Assembly: GCA_022797145.1 (NCBI GenBank)
Contig: JAAWKA010000005.1
Span: 21,866-85,865 of the forward strand
Direction of reading: 5' to 3'
DNA: 64,000 nt
From: Clostridia bacterium
GTDB lineage: Bacteria > Bacillota > Clostridia > TANB77 > CAG-508
Shown: one piece after another, positions 28,176-38,402 of the stretch
Numbering within the stretch: the stretch's first letter is position 1
Layout: each line of letters begins with the position of its first letter
The notes under the pieces: model-generated
Told to the model about the DNA's origin: nothing
The model's database searches: none
What the model saw: only the letters and a program-made list of their open reading frames with translations
Made by a program: the position numbers and the translations under genes

Positions 28176-29017
28176 TTATTCCTTTCTTAAATTGCAACAA
28201 TCATCTTTATTTACATTTACATTTCTTTTCCAATACAAATAATGATTAGAAACATCTTCACATATTGTTACTTCTTCAAATCCAGTTATTTTCTTTAACA
28301 TTTTAATCTTATCTTTTAACTGTAAATGACAATATCCACTTTGTTTTAAAGTATATTTAGAATAATCTAAGTCAAACCATCTCTTTATCCATGAATTTAC
28401 TCTCAAAAATTCAATTAAAATTTTGTCACATTTAATGTTGTTTAAAATATCAAAGTCTATATATTGTTCAATAAATGGTGAAAGTCTAACCTGTACATCA
28501 AATCCATGTTCTTGTAATTTTTCAATGGCTTCAATTCGTTTACTTGGAACAGTTGCTTTTTCATAAGTAAGTGATAAATCATCTTGTGTAGTTGTTATTG
28601 TAATTTGAATATGTGCTAACTTTTTGTCTAATATTTTTATATATTCATCATCAGCTATTAAATTTGATTTAGTAACTATTAAATAACCTATTCCATACTT
28701 ATTTAATAGCTTTATCGTGTTATATGTAACTTTATATTTCTTTTCAATTGGTTGGAAACAATCGGTCATTCCGACCTAATCGCAATATTGTTCCTTTAGG
28801 TAATTTTTTTATTTTTCTCTCTATCTTGCTTGTATCAGCTACACTCGGATCATTTGGATTCCATAAATTTCTAAAATCTAATAATGATTTTGCATAACAA
28901 TATTTGCAATCATGCTGACAGCCACAACCATATGTATCAAGTCGTGTAGGATATTTGCATTTACTTCCTTCATTTCCTTCTACTGTTTTATAAAAACTCT
29001 TAAATTCTTTGCTTCAA
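28176..29017 (-). CDS. Radical SAM protein (SPL-like), two +1 shifts needed
   Basis: The 4Fe-4S motif C-QHD-C-KY-C is intact, and LRLGGMTDCFQPIEK plus TKSNLIADDEY resemble the spore-photoproduct-lyase-like radical SAM family. The frame needs two +1 corrections: CGG at 28773-28771 (GGT CGG AAT becomes GGT GGA ATG, giving the family's LGGMTDC), and near the start, where TTG 29017 runs five codons to TAA (29002-29000) and skipping its first T continues as KSFYKTVEGNEGSKC. Corrected length is 279 residues. Substrate unknown. It has no acidic tail. It follows promoter module 7 and a GC-rich leader. Confidence 0.8.
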
Positions 29018-29035
29018 TTTTCCTCCTATTATAAT

Positions 29036-29108
29036 GGTTGCAAAGGTGGGTACTGCCCCCACATCGCCAGCAAAGCAGACTGGAATGTTCTTTACACTAC
29101 ATTGCGAT
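29036..29108 (-). ncRNA. GC-rich structured leader of the radical SAM gene
   Basis: Between the module 7 terminator and the gene lies a stretch far richer in GC than the rest of the element. ATCGC near 29105 can pair with GCGAT near 29066, enclosing CCAG/CTGG, and GTGGG/CCCAC forms a further hairpin (29047-29063). It could be a riboswitch, a protein-binding leader or a decoy. I do not recognise the class. Confidence 0.45.
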
Positions 29109-29112
29109 AAAT

Positions 29113-29210
29113 AAAAAAACTCACAAGTCACTTTTTCAAGCAACTTATAAGTTTTGATATTAACATCATAATATTTTATATAGGGGTTTTCAATTCCCAA
29201 ATTTTTCCCT
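29113..29210 (-). promoter_or_regulatory. Shared promoter module 7 with leader terminator
   Basis: Repeat GGGAA-N6-GGGAA at 29190-29210, -35 TTGAAA (29188-29193), 17 bases, -10 TATGAT (29165-29170). About 15 bases later a 16-pair stem with GAAA loop and seven T residues (29113-29153) forms a strong intrinsic terminator ahead of the radical SAM gene. Confidence 0.9.
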
Positions 29211-29216
29211 ATTTAT

Positions 29217-30191
29217 TCATATGGAGTTTTCTTCCTCAATATCATTAGAGTCATTTATATCCATTAAAAAACTTTCATAATTAGAATAACATAAAAAGTA
29301 TAATACTGAATCCAAATTTAATTTTCCTTCATAACTTTTTATATACTGCTTTTCTTCTTTTGCTTTACTATATAATCTAAATTCTGATAGTTCTTTATTA
29401 ATGTCAACTTCTAATTCTAATTTATATTGAGTTCCATTATCATATTGATTTGTAATTTTTTCTATTAATTTACAATCATAATCAAAGAAATCCAATATAT
29501 CCTGTTTGTCGATATACACATAATTTTGACTTGTTTTAGTATAAATTTGTTTTAATTCAAAAATATCCTTTTCTATATGTTTTTCTACTTCGTTTTGCTT
29601 TTCTTTTACATAATTACATAATTTTTCCTCAATTTCTTCCCAATGTGCATTAACAAAATTTCTCTCATTTTTAGAGTAACAATCAATACATTCTAATACT
29701 AGATCTTCCTTAATTAAATGATGTACTCTAAACAATCCATTCATCTTTTTTTTCTCATACACTATAGTAAAGTATAAATATTTATCACCTTTTTTAAAAT
29801 CAATATCTTTAAATTGAACTTGGTAACGGTTATCTTCATAAGCATCATAAACCTTTGCAATTTCTTGCCAATCTTTTGCAGTAATAATAGTTTGTAATTT
29901 TATATGTGTATCAAATTTGCGAGCTATAGTATTAATGTCTGCTACAAAATCAAGTAATAAATCTGGAGTAATATCTTCTCGTATATCACAAAACAACAAA
30001 CTACATTGTTCTTTATTTACTATAATATTTTCTTTATCAAAATTAAATTTAATCCATTCAACCCACTTTTTAGCACTATTTTTAGCACATATTGCAATTT
30101 CATTATTAGATATTTCTTTAAGTTTCAATCTGTATTTCGCACAAATTATTTTTATACCTTCTTCACATTGTTTTTTTCTCTGCTTTTCCAT
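29217..30191 (-). CDS. Unknown array protein (324 residues)
   Basis: ATG 30191 follows ATAGGAGGAACTATAG. The N-terminus is Cys-rich (QCEEGIKIICAKYRL, IAICAKN, CSLLFCDI), followed by an alpha/beta body. It ends NDSNDIEEENSI although the next element is promoter module 7, not a gene, which argues against an embedded ribosome site as the only reason for the acidic end. Confidence 0.8.
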   Translation of the reverse strand: MEKQRKKQCEEGIKIICAKYRLKLKEISNNEIAICAKNSAKKWVEWIKFNFDKENIIVNKEQCSLLFCDIREDITPDLLLDFVADINTIARKFDTHIKLQTIITAKDWQEIAKVYDAYEDNRYQVQFKDIDFKKGDKYLYFTIVYEKKKMNGLFRVHHLIKEDLVLECIDCYSKNERNFVNAHWEEIEEKLCNYVKEKQNEVEKHIEKDIFELKQIYTKTSQNYVYIDKQDILDFFDYDCKLIEKITNQYDNGTQYKLELEVDINKELSEFRLYSKAKEEKQYIKSYEGKLNLDSVLYFLCYSNYESFLMDINDSNDIEEENSI

Positions 30192-30206
30192 CTATAGTTC
30201 CTCCTA

Positions 30207-31203
30207 TTATATTGTTTCTTCTTCATCTTCTTCATTCTCATTTATTTTAGTATTTTTATCTATAAAATTTTCAATAATTTCATTATCTTTATTTTTATAT
30301 TTACTGCAAATCACATTGCCTAAATCATAATCCATATCAATAATTTCTGAACTACCATTGTATATACTGTTAAACTCTTCTTCATTTACTTTTATGCAAG
30401 ATATTATTCCATATGTATTATTATTTCCATTTTTTACATAGTTATCTATAAATTCTAATGCTTCATCATATTTTTTAGTAAATCCCCAATTTTCATTATA
30501 ATATCCATTTTTATAATCCCAAACTTCATTATAACATTCATATTCTGGATCATCTTTATCTAATAAAACACCAACTTCAAATTGATATGCTTCGTATTTG
30601 TCATTTATTATATTATCCATTTTTATCTCTAATGCTTTTTCTATATCTATTATTACTTCAGGAACAAAATGATATTTCAAAACATCTATAAGATTAGGTT
30701 GCAATTCTTCTTTTCCACAAAAAAATATTTCATCTTTAGAAAATACTTTTTCATCTTTTTCAAGCATAAACATAATTTTTAAATTTTCAAATGGATTCAA
30801 TGGATAGCTAGGACCATTTCTTGGTTCATACATTTGTATATCATCTTTTAGTTCCATATAATCTTCTATATACTTTTTGTTTAATTCATATAAATTACAG
30901 CATTCATCTTGTTTTAAATTGTTTAATTCTGATTTTAATATTATAGCTTTAAATTTGCTATCAATTTTTTCTAGTTCATTAATAGCATTAATTATTTGAC
31001 AGTTTTCTTCAAAATTAACATACTTGTTTTCATTAAAAACATTTTTTAATATTAATTTATATTTTTCTTTTAGTTCTTCGCTTATATTATTTGTTCTAAA
31101 TAACCTTAAATACTCATCTTCAACAAACTTCTTTGCTTCTTCTGGAATTGGTTCAAATATTCTTAATCCGATTAAGTATCTTTTTATATTCTTCTTTATT
31201 CAA
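30207..31203 (-). CDS. Unknown array protein read through a CGG +1 shift
   Basis: TTG 31203 follows AGGTAGGTGATAAAA. Codon 12 is CGG at 31170-31168 (AAT CGG ATT) and the zero frame stops four codons later; skipping the C gives YKKILN-G-LRIFEPIPEEAK and 331 residues ending ENEEDEEETI. The stretch 30858-31167 would otherwise be an unexplained open frame with no start. It is the first gene of the array after the surface genes. Function unknown. Confidence 0.82.
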
Positions 31204-31220
31204 TTTTATCACCTACCTAT

Positions 31221-31253
31221 TTTTAAAGGACAGTATTGTACTGCCCTTTAAAA
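31221..31253 (-). repeat. Intergenic inverted repeat, possible terminator
   Basis: TTTTAAAGGGCAGTA, three bases, and a nearly perfect complement form a 13-15 pair stem just after the stop at 31255. The T-run expected of a minus-strand terminator is missing (A-run instead), so it may be an RNA-processing or protective hairpin. Confidence 0.55.
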
Positions 31254-31254
31254 T

Positions 31255-33717
31255 CTATATAATATTTGCAACAACAATACTTTTTGTTATTGTATTTCCT
31301 GCAATATCTCTAATTGTTACTGTTTGAGTATCATTTTCATCAAATACTTTAGTTAAAGTTGTTTCATCATTTGATAAAGTCCAACCTTCAATTCCTTGTA
31401 TTCTTTCATTTGCTTTTATTGTTACTGTTACTGAATCTATTGTTTGTGAAGTTGTTGAATAATTTATTTCAATTTCTGGGTTAGTTTTATCAATATTATT
31501 AATTTCTATTTTAGCAGTTGATTCATTTCCTGCTATATCTCTTACTGCAACATTAGTATTTGTATTAGCTGAAAATGTTTTACTTAATTGTCTTTTATCT
31601 AAAGATAAATTCCAACCAGATACTGGTTGTATCTCCTCATTAGCTTTTATTGTTACTGTTACATTTTCATTAGTAATTTGAGTATTGCTATATGAAATCT
31701 CTAATTCTGGTTTTGTTGAATCTACTATAATTTTATGAGTTGTAGTTTTTTCGTTTCCAACTTCATCTTTTAAGAATGTATGTAAATAATAAATTCCATC
31801 TTGTTCTACTTTCAATTTTAATGTTTCATTTTCACTCTTAAATGTAGTTGCTCCTTCAAAATTAGCTTTTTCATTTGAAGATAGAATATATTTACATTCT
31901 TCTAAATTCAATCCAAATCCAACATCTGAAATTCTAGTTACTACATCAAACTCTTTTGTATTGAATGTATTTTTATTAATTACAGAATCGTTTGGTTTAT
32001 CTTGATCAATATTAGAAATAGTTACATCTACAGAAACAGGATTTCCTCCTAAATCATAAAATGTATAAATTGTTCTTCCAATATTTTTGTTAAACTCTTT
32101 TCTCAAAGTTTTTCCGTTATCATAAACTTCCCAGCCCTCTGTTCCTTTTAGTGTTTCATTAGATTTAATTGTTACAATAACATTTTTGTTTGTGTGTTCT
32201 TTAATATTATATTCTCTTGTAACAACAGGGTTCAAAGTATCACTAATAATTGTTTGTGTTGTTACTCTTTCATTGCCTGCATTGTCAACTAATTGAATAT
32301 GTAAATAATAAGTAGAATTCTCTTTTATTGTAAAATATAATGTTTGGTCTTGTTTTGTAAATGTAGCTGCTGAATTAAAGTTGCTTGGAGTATCTTTACT
32401 TTGATTCAATACATATTTACATTTACTTAAATTTAGTCCAGAACCACCTTCATTATCGCTTATGTTAGCTGTTAGAGTAATGTCTATATTTTTAGAATTA
32501 TCAATAGGTCTTGTATTAAATACATTTTGAGATAGTTTTGGCTCTACTGGTTCTACTTTATCTATATTATTTATTCTTATATGAGCTTTTATTTTTCTTC
32601 CTACTAAATCTGTAAATTCTACTTCCTCATCTATATTTTTTGAATAAGTTTTTGTAAATACAGTTTTAGTTTTATTTGATTTCCAGTCTGATACTTCTTG
32701 CATTTCTTTGTTTGATGTAATTGTAACCACTACATCTTTATTAGTAATTGCTGTATTTGAATATTTAATATGAAGTGTTGGCATTACTGTATCAACAATT
32801 AATTTGATTGTGTCTTTTCTTACATTTCCAGCATTGTCCATTGAAATAACATGTAAATAATATACTCCATCATTATCAACTGTTTTTTCTATTAATGATG
32901 TTAAATCTGTAATTTTAGTATAATTGCTCTCATCTTTCATTTCTTCTTTATTGTCAATTTTATATTTGCAACCATTTAAGTTAATACCTGATTCATTATC
33001 TGCCATCGTTAATTTAGTTTGAATTTTTTTAGATGCAAATATCGAATCTGATACTTTTGCTACTTGTGGTTTTACTTTGTCGATGTTTTTAATTTCTATT
33101 TTAGTAGTTGCTTTGTTCCCTGCCAAATCATATACTTTAACTTCTTCTGAAGTATTTTCTTTATATTCTTTATAAGCACTCATTCTATCTTCTGCTAATG
33201 TATATCCACTAGTTATATTACTTACTTGCTCATTAAATCTTAATGTTACAATAACATTTTCATTAGTTATATCTTGTTTACTATAAGTAACATTTATAGT
33301 AGGTGCTGTTTTATCTGTTTGATTATCTATAATAGTAACTGGTTTTTTGTTAATATTGGGATTATATGTATTACCAGAAGGAGTATAAATATCCCCTTTA
33401 TAGCCACTTACATTTACTTTAATTAACCCATTTGTATTTTCTTGCTCTAAAGATGAAAATTGATTTGTAACAATTATTAAGTCATCTTCTTCATTTTCTA
33501 TTGTTGTTTCATTGTTTTCTATTGAATTAACATTTTCTATATTATTAATATCCATTGATTTATTATCTTTTATATTAGTTGTATTACTTATATTATTATC
33601 TTTAGTACTATCATCACTTTTATTAAATATGTTTATCATCATAATAGTGCCTAATAGTAGCACTATTATGAGAATAACTACAATTACTTTTTTATTAATT
33701 CCTTCTGAATTCCCCAT
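31255..33717 (-). CDS. Membrane-anchored protein with repeated Ig-like domains
   Basis: 820 residues. Residues about 9-28 (VIVVILIIVLLLGTIMMINI) are a single membrane span; the short basic N-terminus places the rest outside. After an Asn/Asp-rich linker, two domain types alternate: one with TNENV-x-VT(I/L) ... GW ... DIAGN ... I-x-NIDK (about five copies), the other with SG-x-NL-x-x-C-K-Y ... YYLH ... DNAGN ... VDT (three copies). These are bacterial Ig-like stalk domains. It follows the adhesin gene by about 20 bases and probably supports surface contact during mating. Confidence 0.85.
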   Translation of the reverse strand: MGNSEGINKKVIVVILIIVLLLGTIMMINIFNKSDDSTKDNNISNTTNIKDNKSMDINNIENVNSIENNETTIENEEDDLIIVTNQFSSLEQENTNGLIKVNVSGYKGDIYTPSGNTYNPNINKKPVTIIDNQTDKTAPTINVTYSKQDITNENVIVTLRFNEQVSNITSGYTLAEDRMSAYKEYKENTSEEVKVYDLAGNKATTKIEIKNIDKVKPQVAKVSDSIFASKKIQTKLTMADNESGINLNGCKYKIDNKEEMKDESNYTKITDLTSLIEKTVDNDGVYYLHVISMDNAGNVRKDTIKLIVDTVMPTLHIKYSNTAITNKDVVVTITSNKEMQEVSDWKSNKTKTVFTKTYSKNIDEEVEFTDLVGRKIKAHIRINNIDKVEPVEPKLSQNVFNTRPIDNSKNIDITLTANISDNEGGSGLNLSKCKYVLNQSKDTPSNFNSAATFTKQDQTLYFTIKENSTYYLHIQLVDNAGNERVTTQTIISDTLNPVVTREYNIKEHTNKNVIVTIKSNETLKGTEGWEVYDNGKTLRKEFNKNIGRTIYTFYDLGGNPVSVDVTISNIDQDKPNDSVINKNTFNTKEFDVVTRISDVGFGLNLEECKYILSSNEKANFEGATTFKSENETLKLKVEQDGIYYLHTFLKDEVGNEKTTTHKIIVDSTKPELEISYSNTQITNENVTVTIKANEEIQPVSGWNLSLDKRQLSKTFSANTNTNVAVRDIAGNESTAKIEINNIDKTNPEIEINYSTTSQTIDSVTVTIKANERIQGIEGWTLSNDETTLTKVFDENDTQTVTIRDIAGNTITKSIVVANII

Positions 33718-33736
33718 TTTGTTACTCCTCTCTTTT

Positions 33737-36700
33737 TTACCTACCTGTTCTAGGTAGTTTTTTAATTTCTAATTCTTTACCATAACTGATAGTTGTCCAT
33801 TCATCTCTATCTTCTAGTGGAACATCTAAATATGTTGCTGTTAATGAAACTTCATTAGTCCATTTATCATCAGGCTTAACAGTTGATTTTACTTTTGCGA
33901 ACATGAATGGAGTTATTTCTGCTTTAAATCCTACTGGAACTGTACCAAATGATAATCTAAAATCAGTAACATATTCTCCTTCTTTTAATTCAATTTCTTC
34001 AAAATCAACATAGTTATTTACTTTTGAATTTAGGTTTTCTTTAAATAAAACATAATCATCTGTTAAATTAGTTTTATATAATACATTAAAGTTTAATTCA
34101 TGTGAGTAAATTCCTGTGAACAATTTTTTCATTTCAATATAATCTGTAGGTAAGTTATCTGTCATAGTGAAATTGTCTACTGGTACATTAGAATTGTTAG
34201 CAACTGTATTGAAGTCATAACGAATTTCATCATTTGGTTGTGCCTGGATAATTCCTGTTTTTTCTACTTCAATTTTTGCTTCTGCTGGTTTGTTTTTTAT
34301 ATCTATAATAACTTTTTGTCCATTCTCTGTTATTTCAAATACATCAGGTTCTTCTTTCTTTACATAAAAATCTGGACATTTTGTTTCCCACAAATAATAA
34401 GTGCCTTTATCAAGCATAATATCTTCACTAAATTTTCCATTTTTATCGGTTACTAAGGTTAATAAAACATTATCTTCTGAATCTCTTAATTCAAATTCAA
34501 CACCCTCTAATGGCATACCTGCTGGATCTCTATTCAATGTATTGTCTTCTAATACCGTTTTATTTATATTTAAAAATCCAACTGGAACTGGTTCATTAGT
34601 AAAATTAAAGTATTTATTATCTTCATTTTTGTCTATTGTAAAATATACTGGTTCTTCATTAAGTATCCAGTCCTCATTTACCCAAGTTTCTTTGATACAA
34701 TAGCTTCCTTTTCCAAGAACTACTTTATTAGTTGTTCCATCCTTTGTGGTAGTTAATGTTGCAACTTCTTTATTATCTTCAACATTGTAAATCTTATAAA
34801 TTGCACCAACAACAGGCTCACCTTTTTTTACATCATTTTTATAGTTGTAATCTGCTGCTGTTTTTGTAACTTGAACTTCTCCAGCTTCTTCTGGAATGTC
34901 TTTTAAACTAATTTTAATAGATTCTTCGTTTTTATCTAATGAAAAATATTTTTCTTCATCATTTACCTTAAATCCGATTTGGAGCTGAAATTTCATAGCA
35001 TTTGTAATTTCCTAAAGCAAGTTCTATATCATTACTTGTAAAGTTTGGTTCATTAATTTCGCCTTTTTCATTCGTTGTAACATCAATATGCCAATCTTTG
35101 TCTAGGGATTCAATTCTATATGTAGCATTAGCAACTGGTTGTCCTTCAATATGTCCTGTCCATAAATTATTCCCTCCACTTACTTTTTTAAGATTAACAT
35201 ATCCACCTTCTTCAGACCTATTTTGCACATCTAAATTAACTACTGCTTCATTTTCTCCAACAGTAAAATAGTGTTTCGTTTCATCTTTGTGGAAATATGG
35301 TGCTGGTTCTATTTCCTGCATATAATAATCGCCTAGTTTTAGCTTATATCTATTGAAAATCATACCGTCTGCTCCACTTTTTTTGATTGCTTTTTCTCCA
35401 TTAAAGTCTACTATTGTTCCATCTAAATTATAGATTCCATATGTTGCACCAGCAACTGGATCATTTACTTTATGACCTGTCCAAACATTATTAAGACTAG
35501 CTGTTTTTTTAGCAGAAAAATATCCACCTTCTACAACACTTTCTTTTACCTTAAAATTAGACACTTCTCCATGATATGTAATTTCAAATTCATATACCTT
35601 AGAATCTTTTTTGAAAAAATTAGGGCTATTGGTTTCTTGAATAGTATATCGGCCAATAGGTAATGATAGTTGTGCTTTTCCCTCTTGGTTTGTAATAACT
35701 GTTTTTACAACTTCTCCAGCTAAATTCTTAATAGTGTATTCAGCACCTGGTACAGCACTTCCTACAACATTACCAGTCCAAATATTATTTTTTGCACTAA
35801 CCTTTTCTAAATCGAATTTTCCTTCTGCTTTTACTTCTAATGTTGCTACTCCTGAACTATCTCCATATGGATCAAAAGTAACTAGGTAATTTTGCCATTC
35901 ATCACTAGGACTTTTTCCAAAAAATACAGGATATGTTTTACATTTTGCTTGAACACTTACAATACCATTTAAATCTGTTCTTAAATTTGTTTTTTGCACT
36001 AATATTTTAAATGTTTCTCCAGCATTAAATGTAGTTCTTGGATTATTATTCATATCTGTTACAACAGTACCTTCTGGAAATCCTGCTATATTAGTAACTG
36101 TATAATTTCCCATTTGTACACTACTTGATACTGAATAAGTTTGAGAATAATAATTAGAATTACTATCTTGTGTAAAATCCCCTTGTTTGCTTATTGTTAC
36201 TCTAGCATCTCCTGGTGTTTCTGTTCCATTTCTACCAATATTAACCAATCTATCAATAGCATTAAGTATTTTCTCTCCTCTTTCATCTCCTGCATGATAA
36301 AAAGATCTTACATCAGTATCTCTTATTATGCTATAAATCGCATGTTTTGTCGCAACAAAAGCATCATCGTTATTGTCTACTCCAATTTCTGCTGCTGTTT
36401 TATATGGATAACCGTTTACTGCTACTCTCCACACTCTAACATCATTCATAATATTATCTATTGAAACACTATAGTTTGGTATATCTGGTCCTACTCCATC
36501 TCGTTCAGGGTTCAAACAATAGGCTGGATAATATTGTCCATTTGGTGCTTGATATTGTACATAACTAACAGTTACATAGTACCACATATTGTTATGCCAA
36601 TATTGCAAGTGATGTCCACAGTCGTGGTCATAAATAATATTAGCTTCTTTAATTTCTGTTGCTGCTAGTGATACATTTTGAAAAACTGGTAATAAATACA

Positions 36701-36746
36701 TAATAATTAAAAGTACACATACTACTTTTTTTAATGTTTTTTTCAT
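33737..36746 (-). CDS. Thioester/Cna-B surface adhesin read through a CGG +1 shift
   Basis: A signal peptide (VVCVLLIIMYLLPVFQNVSL-A) precedes a thioester-type domain (YCLNPERDG ... ATKHAIYSIIRD) and about five Cna-B domains. CGG at 34976-34974 (CCA AAT CGG ATT) breaks the frame; skipping the C gives EISAPN-G-F, the conserved end-of-domain motif of Cna-B folds, and one protein of 1002 residues. Two oddities: the usual TQxA motif reads TKHA, so the thioester Gln seems absent, and the C-terminus is KKLPRTGR-stop, a sortase motif without a membrane span. A sortase gene lies just upstream. Confidence 0.88.
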
Positions 36747-36797
36747 TTTAATAAAACCTCCCTCATCTCATATATTTAAGTAATTTTCTTACTTAAA

Positions 36798-36898
36798 TAA
36801 AAAGCCAACAGCTCAAAGCATTGCTTTGTCTATTGACTTTTTTGATGTTACCATTATATAGGGGAGATTTTATATAATCAATTCCCAAATTTTTCCCT
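36798..36898 (-). promoter_or_regulatory. Shared promoter module 6 with leader terminator
   Basis: Repeat box 36878-36898, -35 TTGATT (36876-36881), 17 bases, -10 TATAAT (36853-36858). The leader hairpin (36798-36846) pairs AAAAAGTCAATAG with CTGTTGGCTTTTT around an inner AAAGCA/TGCTTT stem. It drives the adhesin gene. Confidence 0.9.
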
Positions 36899-36915
36899 CA
36901 TCAAAATTATGTGGC

Positions 36916-37689
36916 TTAAATGATATATGCTTCTGTGTACATGTAATTTCCATTAAGATAATAATCCCTTGCATAAATCCTGATTGTTCCAAATTTGTTT
37001 ATTATCATATTTTTTACCCTATTGTTTGTATAAGTAAATTGGTTCGTTTGAGTTACTATACTCTCATCAATTACGATAGTATAGCCATATTGTTTCATAT
37101 AAGTAGATTCATTATTTTTAATATCTTGTTTAATTTTTTCTGTTATAGTTGCATTATATTTATATGTGTGAACATCTTTCTTAGGTTCTTCTTTTACTTT
37201 TGGTGGTTCTACCTCTGGTGCTTTATTAGTATCTTCTTTTTTTACAGGATTCGTTGGTACTGTACTAGTAGTTGTTGTGACAGTTGGATTTTCTACTTTT
37301 TCCTGTTTAGGTGTTTCTTGTTTATTTTTATTAACAGTTACATCTTTTTTATCATTATTTACTACTGATGTACTTTTTGTATTCGCTTTTATTTCTTCTT
37401 TTGCTTTTTCTTGAACAACTGGAATTTCTTCGTTAGTAGATATATTTTCTTCTGGAGTATTTTCAACTTCTGTTTCCATTTCTTTTTCTGAAATATCTAC
37501 AACAATTTCTTCATCTTGTGTTTCTTCTTTAGGATTTTGACTTTCTTCAAAAACTTCAGTAGCTACACCTGGAGCTTCTTTACTTTCTGAAATAAGATAC
37601 ATTCCCCCTACAGTTAATAAAATAATAACACCTACAATAATGGTAATAATTAAACTACCTTTTAAAATTTTCTTGCCTTGCTTCTTCAT
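36916..37689 (-). CDS. Membrane-anchored low-complexity protein, surface-exposed
   Basis: ATG 37689 after AAAGGAGTGATTGCT. Residues about 10-30 are one membrane span (GSLIITIIVGVIILLTVGGM). Then follows a long Glu/Lys/Pro/Thr-rich linker of the cell-wall-spanning kind and a C-terminal domain of about 85 residues (HTYKYNATITEKIKQDIKNN). It lies between sortase and adhesin, so it probably acts at the surface. Not recognised. Confidence 0.78.
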   Translation of the reverse strand: MKKQGKKILKGSLIITIIVGVIILLTVGGMYLISESKEAPGVATEVFEESQNPKEETQDEEIVVDISEKEMETEVENTPEENISTNEEIPVVQEKAKEEIKANTKSTSVVNNDKKDVTVNKNKQETPKQEKVENPTVTTTTSTVPTNPVKKEDTNKAPEVEPPKVKEEPKKDVHTYKYNATITEKIKQDIKNNESTYMKQYGYTIVIDESIVTQTNQFTYTNNRVKNMIINKFGTIRIYARDYYLNGNYMYTEAYII

Positions 37690-37753
37690 AGCAATCACTC
37701 CTTTGACTATTTAATTTCGAGTTTCCTCTTAATTGACAAAAATGTATAAATGA

Positions 37754-37806
37754 AAAACTGTAAAGGTTAGGCAAAGCCTATTCATTTTAACCTTTACAGT
37801 TTTTTG
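37754..37806 (-). terminator. Long hairpin between sortase and the next surface gene
   Basis: AAAAACTGTAAAGGTTA and its complement form a 16-17 pair stem enclosing an AGGC/GCCT hairpin, followed by T residues on both strands. It could terminate the sortase transcript or act as an attenuator for 36916. Confidence 0.7.
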
Positions 37807-37859
37807 TTTATACAATATACTTTCAAAGGGAGGAAAATCGTAATTAGTCAAAGCAAGGC

Positions 37860-38402
37860 TTATTGCTTACTTGCTATTACACATAATCTTTTTTCTCTTT
37901 GATTTTTTATACAAGTTATCATTGTTATTTGATCTTCTTCTGTTGGATTTAATACTGTTAAATCTGTTTCACTTATTTCTTTTATTTCAGATATGTAATA
38001 TTCTTGTGTTTCATATTTTGTTATATATTCAACTTTATCTCCTTTTTTTACTTCATTTAATCTTTCAAAAAAGTTTTGATTATATCCTCTGTTATGTGCT
38101 GCAAAGCATATGTTACCGCTGAAATATGGTGTATCTTTAAAATGCCCTATTCCTGTTTTTAGAATACTTAATTCTGTTCCATCTTTTATAGGACCATTTA
38201 ATCCAATACTATCTATTTTTAAATGTCCTATTACATCTGTATTTTCTTCTGCTAATATCGTTTCAGTTTTTTCGTCTATTACCTCTTCTATAATCTCATT
38301 TTCAGTTTTGCTATTATTATTTCTATTAATTAGCAAATATGTTCCTATTCCTCCAAGTATAACAATTAATATAATAGCAAAAATCATAATTTTCTTTTTC
38401 AT
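37860..38402 (-). CDS. Class D-like sortase
   Basis: 180 residues with an N-terminal membrane span (IMIFAIILIVILGGIGTYLL). The catalytic triad is visible as His in FAAHNRG, Cys in MITC and Arg in REKRLCVIA. Sortases cut LPxTG proteins and attach them to peptidoglycan or to pilins; the obvious partner is the adhesin with LPRTG at 33737. The ATG lies in the last codons of the upstream gene (GGAGGATGAAG). No CGG occurs in frame. Confidence 0.9.
   Translation of the reverse strand: MKKKIMIFAIILIVILGGIGTYLLINRNNNSKTENEIIEEVIDEKTETILAEENTDVIGHLKIDSIGLNGPIKDGTELSILKTGIGHFKDTPYFSGNICFAAHNRGYNQNFFERLNEVKKGDKVEYITKYETQEYYISEIKEISETDLTVLNPTEEDQITMITCIKNQREKRLCVIASKQ

Noticed and set aside
29000..29200. 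A 66-codon open frame across the leader of the radical SAM gene
   Set aside because: It starts at the promoter itself, runs through the terminator stem and GC-rich hairpins, and merges with the five-codon start of the radical SAM gene; it is fortuitous.
33700..33760. Fusion of LPRTG adhesin to the Ig-like protein by a +1 shift at AGG TAA
   Set aside because: The shift would be in frame, but AGG shows no such behaviour elsewhere, the Ig-like gene has its own GAGAGGAG site and ATG, and the resulting topology makes no sense for a sorting signal.
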